DNA of 64,000 bases, taken from an uncultured Dialister sp. (lineage in GTDB: Bacteria; Bacillota; Negativicutes; Veillonellales; Dialisteraceae). The notes beneath the pieces were generated by a model. It did not search any database, was not told the origin of the DNA, and was given only the letters and a program-made list of their open reading frames with translations. A program made the position numbers and the translations under genes. This document shows positions 32,589-42,055 of the stretch, piece by piece (within the stretch, counting starts at the first letter, position 1; each line of letters begins with the position of its first letter). The stretch is from the NCBI RefSeq assembly GCF_900538805.1, contig NZ_UPZP01000001.1, positions 1 to 64,000 of the forward strand, given 5' to 3'.

Positions 32589-33755
32589 TCAGGAATCCAG
32601 ATGGCGGGCGGCGGCTCTGTCAAGGTCGAATGTCTTAATCAGTTCCGCCACTGCCTGGCTGGGCGATACCACACCTGCCAGCACCGCTGCCCTCACTTCC
32701 GGAAGTCTGCCTTTGATGACAGGGTCTTCGTAGAAGAGGTTGTGCAGGTGCTCGTCAATCATGGTCTTCACCCAGGCGATAATCTGCCGCTGGCGGCGGT
32801 TTTCAAAGGCGCCGGACTGTTTCGTCACCTTTTCAAATTCCCGCATCACCGCCCAAAGCTCTAAGAGCCCTGTTTTTTTCAGGGCGGAGCAGCGATAGGC
32901 GTGGGTTTTCCAGCCTTCCGTGGCGGGGCGGATAAATTCCACCATCCGTTCATATTCGCCCTGGGTGACCTTGGCCCTTTCCAGATTGTCGCCATCTGCC
33001 TTATTGACTACGATGGCGTCTGCCAGTTCCATGATGCCTTTCTTGATGCCCTGCAGGTCATCGCCTGCACCGGTGAGGACCACCAGCATGAAGAAATCGA
33101 CCATGGAGCGGACCGTGGTTTCGGACTGTCCTACGCCGACGGTTTCCACCAGGATCACGTTGCAGCCTGCGGCTTCGCAGAGCATCATGGTTTCACGGCT
33201 TTTTCTGGCCACACCGCCCAGGGTGCCGCCGGAGGGAGAGGGTCTGATGAAGCAGTTTGGCTCCCGGGACAGTTTCTGCATTCTGGTCTTATCCCCCAGG
33301 ATGGACCCGCCGGTGATGGAGCTGGTGGGGTCCACCGCCAGCACGGCCACTTTATAGCCCTGCTGGCAGAGGAGCTGTCCGAAGGCTTCGATGAATGTAC
33401 TTTTCCCTGCGCCGGGAACGCCGGTAATCCCGATGCGAAGGGAGTGTCCGGTTCTTGGAAGGAGTGCCTGCAGCACGCGCTGGGCTTTGTCGAAGTCCTT
33501 GGGAGCATTGCTCTCGATGAGGGTAATGGCCCTGGCCAGTATCATACGATCCCCCTTCTTCACGCCTTCCACGTAGTCTTCCACGGACATTTTCTTCCGA
33601 AGAGGCACGCGGCGAAGGTTTTCCTTCGGGTAGTACTTGGCGCTGGTGACGCTGTTCACGGCACTGTCAATCCCGCGCATGACGGTACAGGCAAATTCAG
33701 GGTTCTTTTCCTTCGGCACCCAGCTGGGTCTCAGGTCATCATCGTTATCAGGCAT
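32589..33755 (-). CDS. meaB: Methylmalonyl-CoA mutase-associated GTPase MeaB (first copy)
   Basis: MeaB is a G3E-family GTPase that protects and reactivates methylmalonyl-CoA mutase by gating adenosylcobalamin loading. The 388-residue protein has Walker A GVPGAGKST, the switch region ILVETVGVGQSE and NKADGD, plus a C-terminal dimerisation arm. An extra N-terminal segment of about 55 residues precedes the usual start of the family. It follows mutB by 11 bases with AAGGTAAG as ribosome site. It probably serves the MutA/MutB enzyme; a second, shorter copy serves the split mutase. Confidence 0.95.
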   Translation of the reverse strand: MPDNDDDLRPSWVPKEKNPEFACTVMRGIDSAVNSVTSAKYYPKENLRRVPLRKKMSVEDYVEGVKKGDRMILARAITLIESNAPKDFDKAQRVLQALLPRTGHSLRIGITGVPGAGKSTFIEAFGQLLCQQGYKVAVLAVDPTSSITGGSILGDKTRMQKLSREPNCFIRPSPSGGTLGGVARKSRETMMLCEAAGCNVILVETVGVGQSETTVRSMVDFFMLVVLTGAGDDLQGIKKGIMELADAIVVNKADGDNLERAKVTQGEYERMVEFIRPATEGWKTHAYRCSALKKTGLLELWAVMREFEKVTKQSGAFENRRQRQIIAWVKTMIDEHLHNLFYEDPVIKGRLPEVRAAVLAGVVSPSQAVAELIKTFDLDRAAARHLDS

Positions 33756-33766
33756 AAGCGCTTACC

Positions 33767-35962
33767 TTAACCTTCCCTGGCTTCAGCTTTAGCGCGGTCT
33801 ACAAGAATCTGCAGAAGTTCGATGCAGCACTTCGGGATGTTGGTGCCCGGTCCGAAGATGGCGGTGGCGCCATGGTCATAGAGGAACTGGTAGTCCTGGG
33901 GCGGGATAACGCCGCCGATGCAGACGAGGATATCGCTGCGGCCCCGTTTCTTCAGTTCTTCCACCAGAGCAGGAAGCAGTGTCTTGTGGCCTGCTGCCAA
34001 AGAGGAGAAGCCAACAATATGAACATCGTTATCTACGGCATCCTGGGCAGCTTCTTCCGGTGTCTGGAAGAGAGGACCTACGTCCACGTCCCAGCCCATG
34101 TCGGCAAAGGAGGATGCCAGTACCTTCTGGCCTCTGTCGTGTCCGTCCTGGCCCATCTTGCAGAAGAAGATACGGGGGCGGCGGCCTTCGAGCTGTTCAA
34201 ATTCATCAATCAGTTTCTTGGCCTTGTCAAACTGTCCGTTATCCTGGAATTCGCTGGAGTAAACGCCGGATACGGTATGGATGGTGGCGTTGTAGCGGCC
34301 GGATACCTTTTCCACGGCGTCGGAAATTTCACCAAGGGAGCAGCGGTCATGGGCTGCCTGTACGGCGGCATCCAGAAGGTTGCCGTTTTCGCGGCTTTCC
34401 GCACATTTGGTGATGTGTTCCAGATCCCGGCGTACCTTTTCGGGGTCCCGGATGGAGCGAAGTTTTTCAAGGCGCTTAATCTGTGCGTTCCGAACGGCGG
34501 TGTTATCTATGGAGAGGACGTTCAGCGGATCTTCCTTGGCCAGACGGTACTTGTTCAGGCCTACGATGGTTTCTCTGCCGGAGTCGATGTCTGCCTGGCG
34601 GCGGGCAGCGCATTCCTCGATACGCATCTTCGGAAGGCCGGTGGCAATGGCCTTGGCCATGCCGCCCAGGGATTCCACTTCCTGGATATGGGCCCAGGAC
34701 CGTTTAATCATTTCATTGGTCAGGTATTCCAGGTAGTAGGAGCCGCCCCAGGGGTCGATAATCTTGCAGACTTTAGTTTCATCCTGGATATAGAGCTGTG
34801 TATTTCTTGCCAGACGGGCGGAGAAATCTGTCGGCAGTGCGATGGCTTCATCCAGCGCATTGGTGTGCAGGGACTGGGTGTGGCCCAGAGCTGCGGACAT
34901 GGCTTCCATACAGGTCCTGGTGATGTTGTTGAAGGGGTCCTGTTCGGTGAGGGACCAGCCGGAGGTCTGGGAATGGGTACGGAGGGCCATGGATTTAGGA
35001 TTCTTGGCGCCGAAGCCCTTCAGAATCTTGGCCCACAGCACTCTGGCGGCCCTCATTTTGGCCACTTCCATGAAGTAGTTCTTGCCCTGGTCCCAGAAGA
35101 AGGACAGACGTTTGGCGAAGGCATCCACCGGCAGTCCTGCTTTTTCGCCGCAGCGGATGTATTCCATGCCGTCGGCCAGGGTGTAGCCCAGTTCCAGGTC
35201 GCAGGTAGCGCCGCATTCCTGGATGTGGTAGCCGGAAATGGAAATGGAGTTGAATTTCGGCATGTACTTGGTGGTGTATTCGAAGATATCGCCGATGATG
35301 CGCATGGACATGGCCGGCGGATAGATGTAGGTGTTGCGGACCATGAATTCCTTCAGGATATCATTCTGGATGGTGCCCTGGAGAATCTTCCTGTCCACGC
35401 CCTGTTCAATGCCGGCGCAGATGAAGAAGGCCAGGATAGGAAGGACGGCGCCGTTCATGGTCATGGATACGGACATCTGGTCCAGCGGAATGCCATCGAA
35501 GAGGATGTTCATATCCAGCATGGAACATACCGATACGCCTGCCTTGCCCACATCGCCTACAACGCGGGGGTTGTCCGCATCGTAGCCGCGATGGGTTGGA
35601 AGGTCGAATGCAATGGACAGCCCTTTCTGTCCGGCAGCCAGGTTTCTTTTATAGAAAGCGTTGGATTCTTCGGCGGTGGAGAAGCCGGCGTACTGGCGTA
35701 CGGTCCATGGACGGAATACGTACATGGTGGAGTATGGACCTCTCAGGAAGGGCGGGATGCCGCTCATGAAATCCAGATGATTGCATTCTTTGTAAATGTC
35801 CTTGGTGTAGAGCGGACCTACGGGGATACGTTCCAGGGTGGTGTCATACAAATCATTGTAGGATTTGCCGGTGGTTTCTTCCAGGTCCTTTTTCCAGGTG
35901 TCGTAATCGCAGGAAGGATGGGCTTCCAGGTCGAGTTTTGTGAAATCGGGATTCATTGCCAT
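33767..35962 (-). CDS. mutB: Methylmalonyl-CoA mutase, catalytic large subunit
   Basis: MutB interconverts succinyl-CoA and (R)-methylmalonyl-CoA with adenosylcobalamin. The 731-residue subunit has the barrel (with [30 protein letters not shown] and [10 protein letters not shown]) and a C-terminal B12 domain with the cobalt-ligand motif DGHDRG (606-611, His608), SSLAAGH and GGVIPP. It is full length for the heterodimeric class. The start lies 1 base after the mutA stop, with GGAGG upstream. The operon is under a cobalamin riboswitch. Confidence 0.97.
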   Translation of the reverse strand: MAMNPDFTKLDLEAHPSCDYDTWKKDLEETTGKSYNDLYDTTLERIPVGPLYTKDIYKECNHLDFMSGIPPFLRGPYSTMYVFRPWTVRQYAGFSTAEESNAFYKRNLAAGQKGLSIAFDLPTHRGYDADNPRVVGDVGKAGVSVCSMLDMNILFDGIPLDQMSVSMTMNGAVLPILAFFICAGIEQGVDRKILQGTIQNDILKEFMVRNTYIYPPAMSMRIIGDIFEYTTKYMPKFNSISISGYHIQECGATCDLELGYTLADGMEYIRCGEKAGLPVDAFAKRLSFFWDQGKNYFMEVAKMRAARVLWAKILKGFGAKNPKSMALRTHSQTSGWSLTEQDPFNNITRTCMEAMSAALGHTQSLHTNALDEAIALPTDFSARLARNTQLYIQDETKVCKIIDPWGGSYYLEYLTNEMIKRSWAHIQEVESLGGMAKAIATGLPKMRIEECAARRQADIDSGRETIVGLNKYRLAKEDPLNVLSIDNTAVRNAQIKRLEKLRSIRDPEKVRRDLEHITKCAESRENGNLLDAAVQAAHDRCSLGEISDAVEKVSGRYNATIHTVSGVYSSEFQDNGQFDKAKKLIDEFEQLEGRRPRIFFCKMGQDGHDRGQKVLASSFADMGWDVDVGPLFQTPEEAAQDAVDNDVHIVGFSSLAAGHKTLLPALVEELKKRGRSDILVCIGGVIPPQDYQFLYDHGATAIFGPGTNIPKCCIELLQILVDRAKAEAREG

Positions 35963-35963
35963 A

Positions 35964-38243
35964 TTATTTTACCTCCTCTTCCGTAATCTTCATGCCTTTT
36001 TCTCTCTGAAGACTGCGGATGATCTCATAGCAGTTTGCCTTCACACTGATGAAATCGTCAACACCGGCATCTCGATATGTCTGTTCCAGGTCCTTAGGCG
36101 CTGCGCCTGCCAGGAAAACCTTCCCTTTGCCGAGTACTTTCTTCAGACGGGGAGCCAGGGCCGGTACGTCTTCCGGATAGGTATCATCCTTGGAGCAGAT
36201 GACGGCGCAGTCATAGGGTGTGCCCTTGTCATCGCAGCCTTTCTTCAGTGCTTCCACGCATTTATCCCAGCGGGAGCCCGGCTTTCCTTCATCATCCTGG
36301 AAGCCGTTGTTCAGATGGACATTGAATTCGCCTACCTGCAGGAAGGAGGTGGAGAAGTCGGCCCTTGCCTTGTGCTGCGGGATGCGGCCCATGTTGGCCA
36401 GGAATACTTCCACGTTCTTTCCTGTTTCCTTCTTGTAATTTTCCGTATCGAAGCGGAGCCGTTCGAACCGCTCTGTCCAGCGGTGTTCCGTAATGGGACG
36501 AACCTTTTCCACTTCTCCCTCCGGAGTGATGGCTTTGTATACCTCGTTCTGGGTGGCGCCGGCAGAGAAGGCTTCGATGGCTTTATCCAGCTTCCCTTCC
36601 GTGGGAGCTGCTTCCAGCTCTTCCAGCTTCCTGCCCAGATATTCCTTATCCATATCCTTTCTGTAGTCCTCTACGGCCTTCACAAGCTGTTTCTTCAGGG
36701 CAGCCGTATCTTCCGGTCTTGGTTCGATGAGCTCTTCTGCCATGTTCGGATACATGTTGTTGCCTACGGCCCGGTCCTTGCGGAAATCCAGTGCCTTGAA
36801 GCGCTGTTTCAGGATGGCAAGAATCTGTTCCTGCGGATGCTCTTCCTTGAGAGCCTTGGTGAAGCCGCCCATGGATTCGATTTTCTGGAATTCCTGCCAG
36901 ATTTTTTCGGCCATTTCCTTGGTCAGGTGTTCCAGTGCCCAGGAGCCGCCGGCTGGGTCGATAGGACGGAGCATGCCGAATTCTTCCTGCAGGATAATGT
37001 GGGCATTTCTTGCAATACGGCGGGAGAATTCATCGCCCTTTCTCACCGTTTCATCGTAAGGTTCGTTTTCGTAGGTATCTACGCCGCCTACCACAGCGGA
37101 GAACATGGCGGTGGTATTTCTAAGCATGTTCACGCCGGCATCAAAAATGGTGCGGTAGAAATAGGCAGGGCGGGAATGGATGCGGCAGCTTCTGTCCGCC
37201 TCTTCTGCACCGAAGGCCTTCATAATGTTGGCCCATACCTCCCGGGCAGCCCGGAGTTTGGCAATTTCGATGAAGAAAATGGTGCCCACGTTGAAGCCGA
37301 AGTTGATGGACTGGGCAATATCGTGGATGGAAATTCCTCTCTTTTCCATTTCACGGATATATTCCACAGCCATGGCAAATGTATAGGCCACTTCCTGCAC
37401 CGCATTGGCGCCGCCTCTGGAGAATACTTCGCTCCTCGGCATAATGGTGCGGAGGCCCGGTGCATTCTTCCTTGCCCAGCGGATGGATTCCGCCATGTCG
37501 TCGTAGCAGGCAGAAAGGGGTTTTGGCAGGGTGCCGTTCTTGGCCAGCTGGGACAGGGGGTTGGCGCCGATGACGCCATGAAGTTTGCTGGTATCTTTTC
37601 CCTTTGCTTTCAGTGCAGCAGATACCAGCGCAATCATGCGGATGGAAGAAGGTCCGCAGTACATCATGAATGGATATGTTTCAAGGTCAAGACCGTCAAG
37701 AAGGCGGGCCATGTCTTCCAACGTGGTAATGGACACACCGGTATCCCCCGGTTTTACGGCGTCCTTCACATCCACGCCATCGGTGGAAGCACTGTCAAGG
37801 CGGACATTGTACACCGTGGAACCTTTGTCGATTTCATGTTTCAGGAGCTCATTATTTTCAGAAGGCAGCGTTTCGTCGCAGGCCTGGGCAATCCCCCAGG
37901 GCGCTTCCTTGTAGCCGTTCACCGAAGCGCCGCGGAGATAATCGCCCATACCCGGATAATCGTCGGTGGGCAGGTCCTTATCCATAGCCACCGGGCCTGT
38001 GCGGAGCGTGTAGATAGGATCAAAGGTAATGCCTTCGTAGGTCTTTGTATACATAAGCTTATCGAAGGGCTTCCCCTTCAGAAGAGCATTGCACGCATCA
38101 ATCCATTCCTCCCATGTGGGCGGTGTAAACTCATCAAATTTAACTGCCGGGAAATCCGTTTTTCCTTCTGATTTTTTAAGGATAGCTTCCAGTTCTTTAT
38201 CTGTCAGCTGTTTTACCGGTTCCTGGGATTTCTGTTCATCCAT
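35964..38243 (-). CDS. mutA: Methylmalonyl-CoA mutase, small (non-catalytic) subunit
   Basis: MutA is the structural partner of MutB. The 759-residue protein is homologous to MutB over its length (GAKEADRS-like [35 protein letters not shown]), but its C-terminal domain has lost the B12-ligand signature, as expected for this subunit. I start at [13 protein letters not shown] with AAAGGAGG upstream; an earlier ATG eight codons before lies within that site. It is first in the operon and follows a riboswitch leader of about 400 bases. Confidence 0.94.
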   Translation of the reverse strand: MDEQKSQEPVKQLTDKELEAILKKSEGKTDFPAVKFDEFTPPTWEEWIDACNALLKGKPFDKLMYTKTYEGITFDPIYTLRTGPVAMDKDLPTDDYPGMGDYLRGASVNGYKEAPWGIAQACDETLPSENNELLKHEIDKGSTVYNVRLDSASTDGVDVKDAVKPGDTGVSITTLEDMARLLDGLDLETYPFMMYCGPSSIRMIALVSAALKAKGKDTSKLHGVIGANPLSQLAKNGTLPKPLSACYDDMAESIRWARKNAPGLRTIMPRSEVFSRGGANAVQEVAYTFAMAVEYIREMEKRGISIHDIAQSINFGFNVGTIFFIEIAKLRAAREVWANIMKAFGAEEADRSCRIHSRPAYFYRTIFDAGVNMLRNTTAMFSAVVGGVDTYENEPYDETVRKGDEFSRRIARNAHIILQEEFGMLRPIDPAGGSWALEHLTKEMAEKIWQEFQKIESMGGFTKALKEEHPQEQILAILKQRFKALDFRKDRAVGNNMYPNMAEELIEPRPEDTAALKKQLVKAVEDYRKDMDKEYLGRKLEELEAAPTEGKLDKAIEAFSAGATQNEVYKAITPEGEVEKVRPITEHRWTERFERLRFDTENYKKETGKNVEVFLANMGRIPQHKARADFSTSFLQVGEFNVHLNNGFQDDEGKPGSRWDKCVEALKKGCDDKGTPYDCAVICSKDDTYPEDVPALAPRLKKVLGKGKVFLAGAAPKDLEQTYRDAGVDDFISVKANCYEIIRSLQREKGMKITEEEVK

Positions 38244-38355
38244 GAATATATCCTCCTTTGACAACATCAGAGAAGTAAAGAGTCCGATGATTTCAGTTCT
38301 TTTCCGGACAATTTCACCACTTGCGATGTTTCACCTCCTTCAAAGGTATTTACAT

Positions 38356-38390
38356 TAAAAAAGCCGGCACCTATAGATGGCAGCCGGTAA
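38356..38390 (-). terminator. Riboswitch-controlled intrinsic terminator
   Basis: On the minus strand CCGGCTGCC pairs with GGTGCCGGC and is followed by T6. It lies between the cobalamin aptamer and mutA and is the likely off-switch. Confidence 0.85.
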
Positions 38391-38436
38391 AAGGGACGCT
38401 GTGTCCCAATCCCCTCCCCATCGCTCGCAGGTTTGC

Positions 38437-38462
38437 GGAAACACTGAGTAACCAGTGCTTCC
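38437..38462 (-). promoter_or_regulatory. Expression-platform hairpin of the cobalamin riboswitch
   Basis: GGAAGCACTG pairs with CAGTGTTTCC around GTTACT, between the aptamer and the terminator. It may be an anti-terminator partner or part of the platform. It resembles the GGAAGC-type hairpins at gyrA, the OmpH-like gene and lon. Confidence 0.5.
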
Positions 38463-38478
38463 TTAACGGTGATTCATT

Positions 38479-38625
38479 GACAGATAGTTCTCCTGGCTCG
38501 GATTCCTCATGCCTGCTCGCCTTCCCAGGTTTCCCCAGTGACATCATTGAGCAGGTACTCCTCCTTACAGTGGCGGGACCGCTCCGGCTTATACCGGATT
38601 CTCTTTTATGCTTACGCATCTGTCA
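38479..38625 (-). ncRNA. Cobalamin (AdoCbl) riboswitch aptamer
   Basis: Read on the minus strand it shows GAATCCGG, the core GGTCCCGCCACTGTAA (near 38565-38580) and the B12-box-like GAGCCAGGAGAAC followed by TATCTGTC (38479-38500). The closing helix P1 is formed by GACAGAT (38625-38619) and ATCTGTC (38485-38479). A consensus promoter precedes it and a T6 terminator follows it. It controls mutA-mutB-meaB. Known cobalamin riboswitches switch off on binding; that direction here is inference from family behaviour. Confidence 0.92.
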
Positions 38626-38658
38626 GCAATGTGAAATTGTCCAAAAGACTACAGTCAC

Positions 38659-38687
38659 AGTATAATTCATTATTTTCTAAATGTCAA
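38659..38687 (-). promoter_or_regulatory. Promoter of the riboswitch-mutA-mutB-meaB operon
   Basis: TTGACA (38687-38682) and TATACT (38664-38659) on the minus strand are 17 bases apart, starting the transcript about 30 bases before the aptamer. Confidence 0.8.
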
Positions 38688-38750
38688 TTATTCTATTGTA
38701 ATTTTTAGTTAATCTTATTGCTAAATAATACTATTATTTACAAATACTAT

Positions 38751-38780
38751 TTGAAATTGAGCAGAATAAGGCAGTATAAT
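38751..38780 (+). promoter_or_regulatory. Promoter of the B12-domain-like gene
   Basis: TTGAAA (38751-38756) and TATAAT (38775-38780) are 18 bases apart. The promoter is divergent from the riboswitch operon with about 65 bp between the two -35 elements. Confidence 0.7.
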
Positions 38781-38834
38781 GAGTAAAGATTAAACGTATC
38801 ATTTGAATTTCAAAATAAAAGAAATGAGGAGACC

Positions 38835-39314
38835 ATGGTGAATAAGGAAATCGAAATGGAAAGACAGAAATCGGTGGAACTGACAAAGCAGTTTGCAGAG
38901 CAGGAAGGAAGACGTCCCCGTATGTACATTGCGGAAATGGAAGAGGATGGCTCAAAAGAACAAAGAAAGCTGGCTGCCACCACCTTTGCCGATGCCGGCT
39001 GGGACGTGGACGTGGGCTCCCTGGAAACGCCGGAAGATACAGCCCGAAGCGCCGTGGACAACGACGTCCATTTCATCTACTACACGTCGGACAGCCTAAA
39101 CAGGGTGCATCTCCTCATAGAGCTGGAAAGGGCCCTCACCCTTCTGGGACGGGATGATATCCTTATCGCCCTCCATCAGGGCACAGAAGGCGAAAAAGAA
39201 GACCTCTTCCGCTACGGTGTGGCCGCCGTCTTCCCCAGGGACTACCCCCTGGAACAGGCAGGCCTCACCATGCTGGGTCTCCTCATGGCACAGGCTCAGG
39301 AAGAGGAGTCGTGA
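38835..39314 (+). CDS. Stand-alone degenerate B12-binding-domain protein
   Basis: The 159-residue product aligns with the C-terminal cobalamin domain of MutB encoded nearby. EGRRPRMYIAEMEEDG matches [16 protein letters not shown], and FADAGWDVDVG and AVDNDVH are shared almost exactly. The DGHDRG motif is DGSKEQ (38-43), so the cobalt-ligand histidine is serine, and the SSLAAGH and GGVIPP loops are also lost. It begins with about 24 helical residues. GAGGAG is only 3 bases before the ATG; a GTG one codon on is better spaced. It is divergent from the riboswitch operon. It probably arose from mutB. A regulatory or scaffold role is possible but unproven. Confidence 0.82.
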   Translation: MVNKEIEMERQKSVELTKQFAEQEGRRPRMYIAEMEEDGSKEQRKLAATTFADAGWDVDVGSLETPEDTARSAVDNDVHFIYYTSDSLNRVHLLIELERALTLLGRDDILIALHQGTEGEKEDLFRYGVAAVFPRDYPLEQAGLTMLGLLMAQAQEEES

Positions 39315-39320
39315 TAGTTG

Positions 39321-39383
39321 TTAGACGAAAGACGATAGAAGATAGAAGATAGAAGATAGAAGATAGAAGATAGAAGATAGAAG
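39321..39383. repeat. Heptamer array
   Basis: About seven GATAGAA units in tandem follow the stop of the B12-domain-like gene. The remaining stretch to 39580 holds short GGAAGCCAACAGCC-type repeats and a short open trace without a start codon on the minus strand. Confidence 0.85.
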
Positions 39384-39580
39384 CAGGACATTGGAAGGAT
39401 AGAGAATAAAAGAAAGATGGCTGCAGAAAACCTGCAGCCGGAAGCCAACAGCCAGTAACCGGAAGCCGATAACTCCCCTATTTTCCGTCGTCAATGACGC
39501 ACCATTTCACCAGAAAGGACGTTTTCACTTCTACCTGCTGCGTCGTGTTGTCAACACAGCTGGCGACGTATTTATGCAAT

Positions 39581-39612
39581 AAAAAAAGCAGTGCCGAAGC
39601 ACTGCTTTTTTT
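39581..39612 (-). terminator. Intrinsic terminator after mmdC
   Basis: AAAAAGCAGTGC and GCACTGCTTTTTTT pair around a 4-base loop on the minus strand, 20 bases past the mmdC stop. It ends the propionate operon. Confidence 0.92.
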
Positions 39613-39632
39613 ATGCGTAGTTCAAGCTGGGA

Positions 39633-40049
39633 TTAGCCAACGGTGAACAGCGGATCGCCGCCCTGTACGGACTGGCCTTCAGTAACCTGCATGGAGGTAA
39701 CCTTGCCATCGCAAGGAGCCATGATCGGGTTGCCCATCTTCATAGCTTCCAGAACGAGGACTTCGTCGCCGGCTGCTACTGCATCACCAACATGTTTGTT
39801 GATGCGGATAACTTTACCAGGCATCGGAGCTTCAACGGATTCGCCTGCACCTGCAGGAGCTGCTGCCGGAGCGGGAGCCGGAGCCGGTGCTGGAGCCGGA
39901 GCCGGAGCTGCTGCCGGAGCCGGAGCTGCTGCTGGAGCTGGAGCTGCTTTCGGAGCTGCTGCCGGAGCCGGAGCTGCTGCTGCAGCGCCGCCATCTTTAA
40001 CTACTACATCGTAATCCTGGCCGTTAACTGTTACAGTAAATTTTCTCAT
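39633..40049 (-). CDS. mmdC: Methylmalonyl-CoA decarboxylase biotin carrier (gamma) subunit
   Basis: The subunit carries covalent biotin that shuttles CO2 from the carboxyltransferase to the membrane sodium pump. The 138-residue protein has a short N-terminal segment, an Ala/Pro hinge of about 50 residues (20-70), and a biotinyl domain with EAMKM (biotin-lysine 104, 35 residues from the end). Two cysteines are absent except one. It is the last gene of the operon, followed by a terminator; the beta subunit gene that often follows it is not here. Confidence 0.95.
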   Translation of the reverse strand: MRKFTVTVNGQDYDVVVKDGGAAAAAPAPAAAPKAAPAPAAAPAPAAAPAPAPAPAPAPAPAAAPAGAGESVEAPMPGKVIRINKHVGDAVAAGDEVLVLEAMKMGNPIMAPCDGKVTSMQVTEGQSVQGGDPLFTVG

Positions 40050-40087
40050 TGTCTTTCCTCCTAAATGATTGTACTTTCAACTTTCAA

Positions 40088-40402
40088 TTAGAACTGCTGA
40101 TTGCCGGAAACGCCCGCAATGCGGGCTGCGGTTGTCCAGCCGGTTCTAGCTGCCGGGCGGATGGAGACGATTTCGCCGCCACCCATAGCAACGATAGCAG
40201 CAGCGATAGCTGCTACGACTGCACCATTGTCAGCGGCTTTAGGAGCTGCTGCTGGAGCTGCAGCTGCTCTCTTGGGAGCTGCGGCCGGTGCCGGTGCTGC
40301 GGACTGATTGAGAGATGAACGTACCTGCCAGATCATGATCAGGGCAATTACTGCAACAACGGCAGCAAATACCGCGATATACATAACTGTACTGTTATCC
40401 AT
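40088..40402 (-). CDS. mmdD: Methylmalonyl-CoA decarboxylase delta subunit (OadG-like)
   Basis: The delta subunit anchors the complex and helps assembly. The 104-residue protein has one membrane helix (MYIAVFAAVVAVIALIMIW), an Ala/Pro-rich linker and a C-terminal segment IAAAIVAMGGGEIVSI...RTGWTTAARIAG. It is small but typical of Veillonella-type systems. The start at MDNSTVMYI follows AAAGGA; six earlier codons are not needed. It lies between mmdA and mmdC. Confidence 0.88.
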   Translation of the reverse strand: MDNSTVMYIAVFAAVVAVIALIMIWQVRSSLNQSAAPAPAAAPKRAAAAPAAAPKAADNGAVVAAIAAAIVAMGGGEIVSIRPAARTGWTTAARIAGVSGNQQF

Positions 40403-40443
40403 CTGTACCCATCCTTTCAATTAGAGTATTTAAGCGGCAAATA

Positions 40444-41973
40444 TTAGAGCGGAATGTTTCCGTGTTTCTTTGCCGGGTGTACTTCGTGCTTGGAAGCAAG
40501 CATCTTCAGAGCATTGATAATTGTCGGACGAGTATTATGCGGATCAATAACTGCATCTACATAGCCGCGTTCTGCAGCTTTGTAAGGAGTAGCGAATTCT
40601 TCCACATATTCCTTTGTACGCTGTTCTTTGTTCGGATCTTTCTTGAAGATGATGTTAGCTGCACCTGCAGGTCCCATAACAGCGATTTCAGCGGTCGGCC
40701 AAGCGAATACCTGGTCAGCGCCCTGTTCACGGGAGCACATAGCGATGTAGGAGCCGCCGTATGCTTTACGGAGAATCATGGTGATCTTCGGAACGGTAGC
40801 TTCGCAGTAAGCGAACAGCATCTTAGCGCCGTGACGAATTACGCCGGCATATTCCTGCTGTTTGCCGGGCAGGAAGCCTGGTACGTCGACGATGTTAAGA
40901 ACCGGAATGTTGAAGCAGTCGCAGAAACGAATGAAACGAGCTGCTTTATCAGATGCGTTGTAGTCAAGGCAGCCTGCCATGAATGCCGGCTGGTTAGCAA
41001 TGATACCAACAGTCTGTCCGTCCATACGAGCGAAGCAGGTGATGATGTTCTTTGCGAATTCCTTAGCTACATCGTAGTATTCGCCGTTATCTACAATGGA
41101 CTTAATAACATCGTACATGTTATATGGAGCATTGGAGCTTTCAGGCATAATGGTGTCGAGAGCCGGATCGGTTCTGGTGGGATCATCACCGGTTTCAACG
41201 ATAGGAGCATCTTCCATGTTGTTGGACGGCAGGAAGGAGAGCAGGTAACGAATCTGTTTAATGCAGTCTTCGTCGTTTTCAGCTGCGAACTGAGCTACAC
41301 CGGAAGTACGGTTGTGGGTCATTGCGCCGCCGAGTGCTTCAGCTGTAATCTTTTCACCTGTTACGGATTCAACAACAGCCGGGCCGGTCAGGAACATCTG
41401 GGATGTTTTCTTAACCATGTAAATGAAGTCGGTCAGAGCCGGGGAGTATACAGCGCCGCCTGCAGATGGTCCCATGATTGCGGAAATCTGAGGAATAACG
41501 CCGGATGCAATGGTGTTGCACCAGAAAATCTTGCCGTAGCCGGAGAGGGCATCGACAGCTTCCTGAATACGAGCTCCGCCGGAATCGTTCAGGCCTACGC
41601 AAGGTGCACCGACTTTCAGAGCCAGTTCATTTACGTGAACGATTTTAGCTGCATGCATTTCACCAAGGGAGCCGCCTTCAACGGTGAAGTCCTGAGCGAA
41701 TGCAAATACAAGTCTTCCATCAACAGTGCCGTAGCCTGTTACTACACCTTCACCAGGGAGATCTTTCTTTTCCTGGCCGAAGTTGTGGCAGCGGGATTTT
41801 ACAAGGGCATTAACTTCTACGAAAGTGCCTTCATCAAACAGAAGAGCAAGTCTTTCACGAGCAGTCAGTTTGCCTTTTGCATGCTGTTTTTCAACACGTT
41901 TTTCGCCACCCATAGCCTCTACATGAGCGAGGTTTTTATGGAGAAGTTCAATTCTTTCTTCAACAGTTGCCAT
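40444..41973 (-). CDS. mmdA: Methylmalonyl-CoA decarboxylase alpha subunit (carboxyltransferase)
   Basis: MmdA transfers the carboxyl group of (S)-methylmalonyl-CoA to biotin on MmdC. The 509-residue protein is a carboxyltransferase of the PccB class with two crotonase-like halves: GYGTVDGRLVFAFAQDFTVEGGSLGEMH, NDSGGARIQEAVD, and in the second half VDVPGFLPGKQQE and AYGGSYIAMCSR. The length is typical. It follows the epimerase gene by about 80 bases. No biotin carboxylase gene is nearby, which supports decarboxylation rather than carboxylation. Confidence 0.95.
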   Translation of the reverse strand: MATVEERIELLHKNLAHVEAMGGEKRVEKQHAKGKLTARERLALLFDEGTFVEVNALVKSRCHNFGQEKKDLPGEGVVTGYGTVDGRLVFAFAQDFTVEGGSLGEMHAAKIVHVNELALKVGAPCVGLNDSGGARIQEAVDALSGYGKIFWCNTIASGVIPQISAIMGPSAGGAVYSPALTDFIYMVKKTSQMFLTGPAVVESVTGEKITAEALGGAMTHNRTSGVAQFAAENDEDCIKQIRYLLSFLPSNNMEDAPIVETGDDPTRTDPALDTIMPESSNAPYNMYDVIKSIVDNGEYYDVAKEFAKNIITCFARMDGQTVGIIANQPAFMAGCLDYNASDKAARFIRFCDCFNIPVLNIVDVPGFLPGKQQEYAGVIRHGAKMLFAYCEATVPKITMILRKAYGGSYIAMCSREQGADQVFAWPTAEIAVMGPAGAANIIFKKDPNKEQRTKEYVEEFATPYKAAERGYVDAVIDPHNTRPTIINALKMLASKHEVHPAKKHGNIPL

Positions 41974-42055
41974 TCTTACACCTCCAAAAATTTTAGGGTC
42001 CCCCGCAGGGGGGGATGAGCTGTCAGGACTGACAGCTCATATGCCATCATTCAAA

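Noticed and set aside
33872..35986. Long plus-strand open frame (704 codons) antisense to mutB, and similar ones antisense to nrdJ, mutA, mmdA and the CoA-transferase gene
   Set aside because: They mirror strongly coded genes with full catalytic motifs, have low-complexity His/Gly/Val-rich translations, and lack matching ribosome sites.
39480..39580. Open trace of about 30 codons on the minus strand after the mmdC terminator, reading ...VDNTTQQVEVKTSF...
   Set aside because: The translation looks protein-like, but there is no start codon or ribosome site and it begins inside the terminator. It may be a gene remnant; not enough to call.
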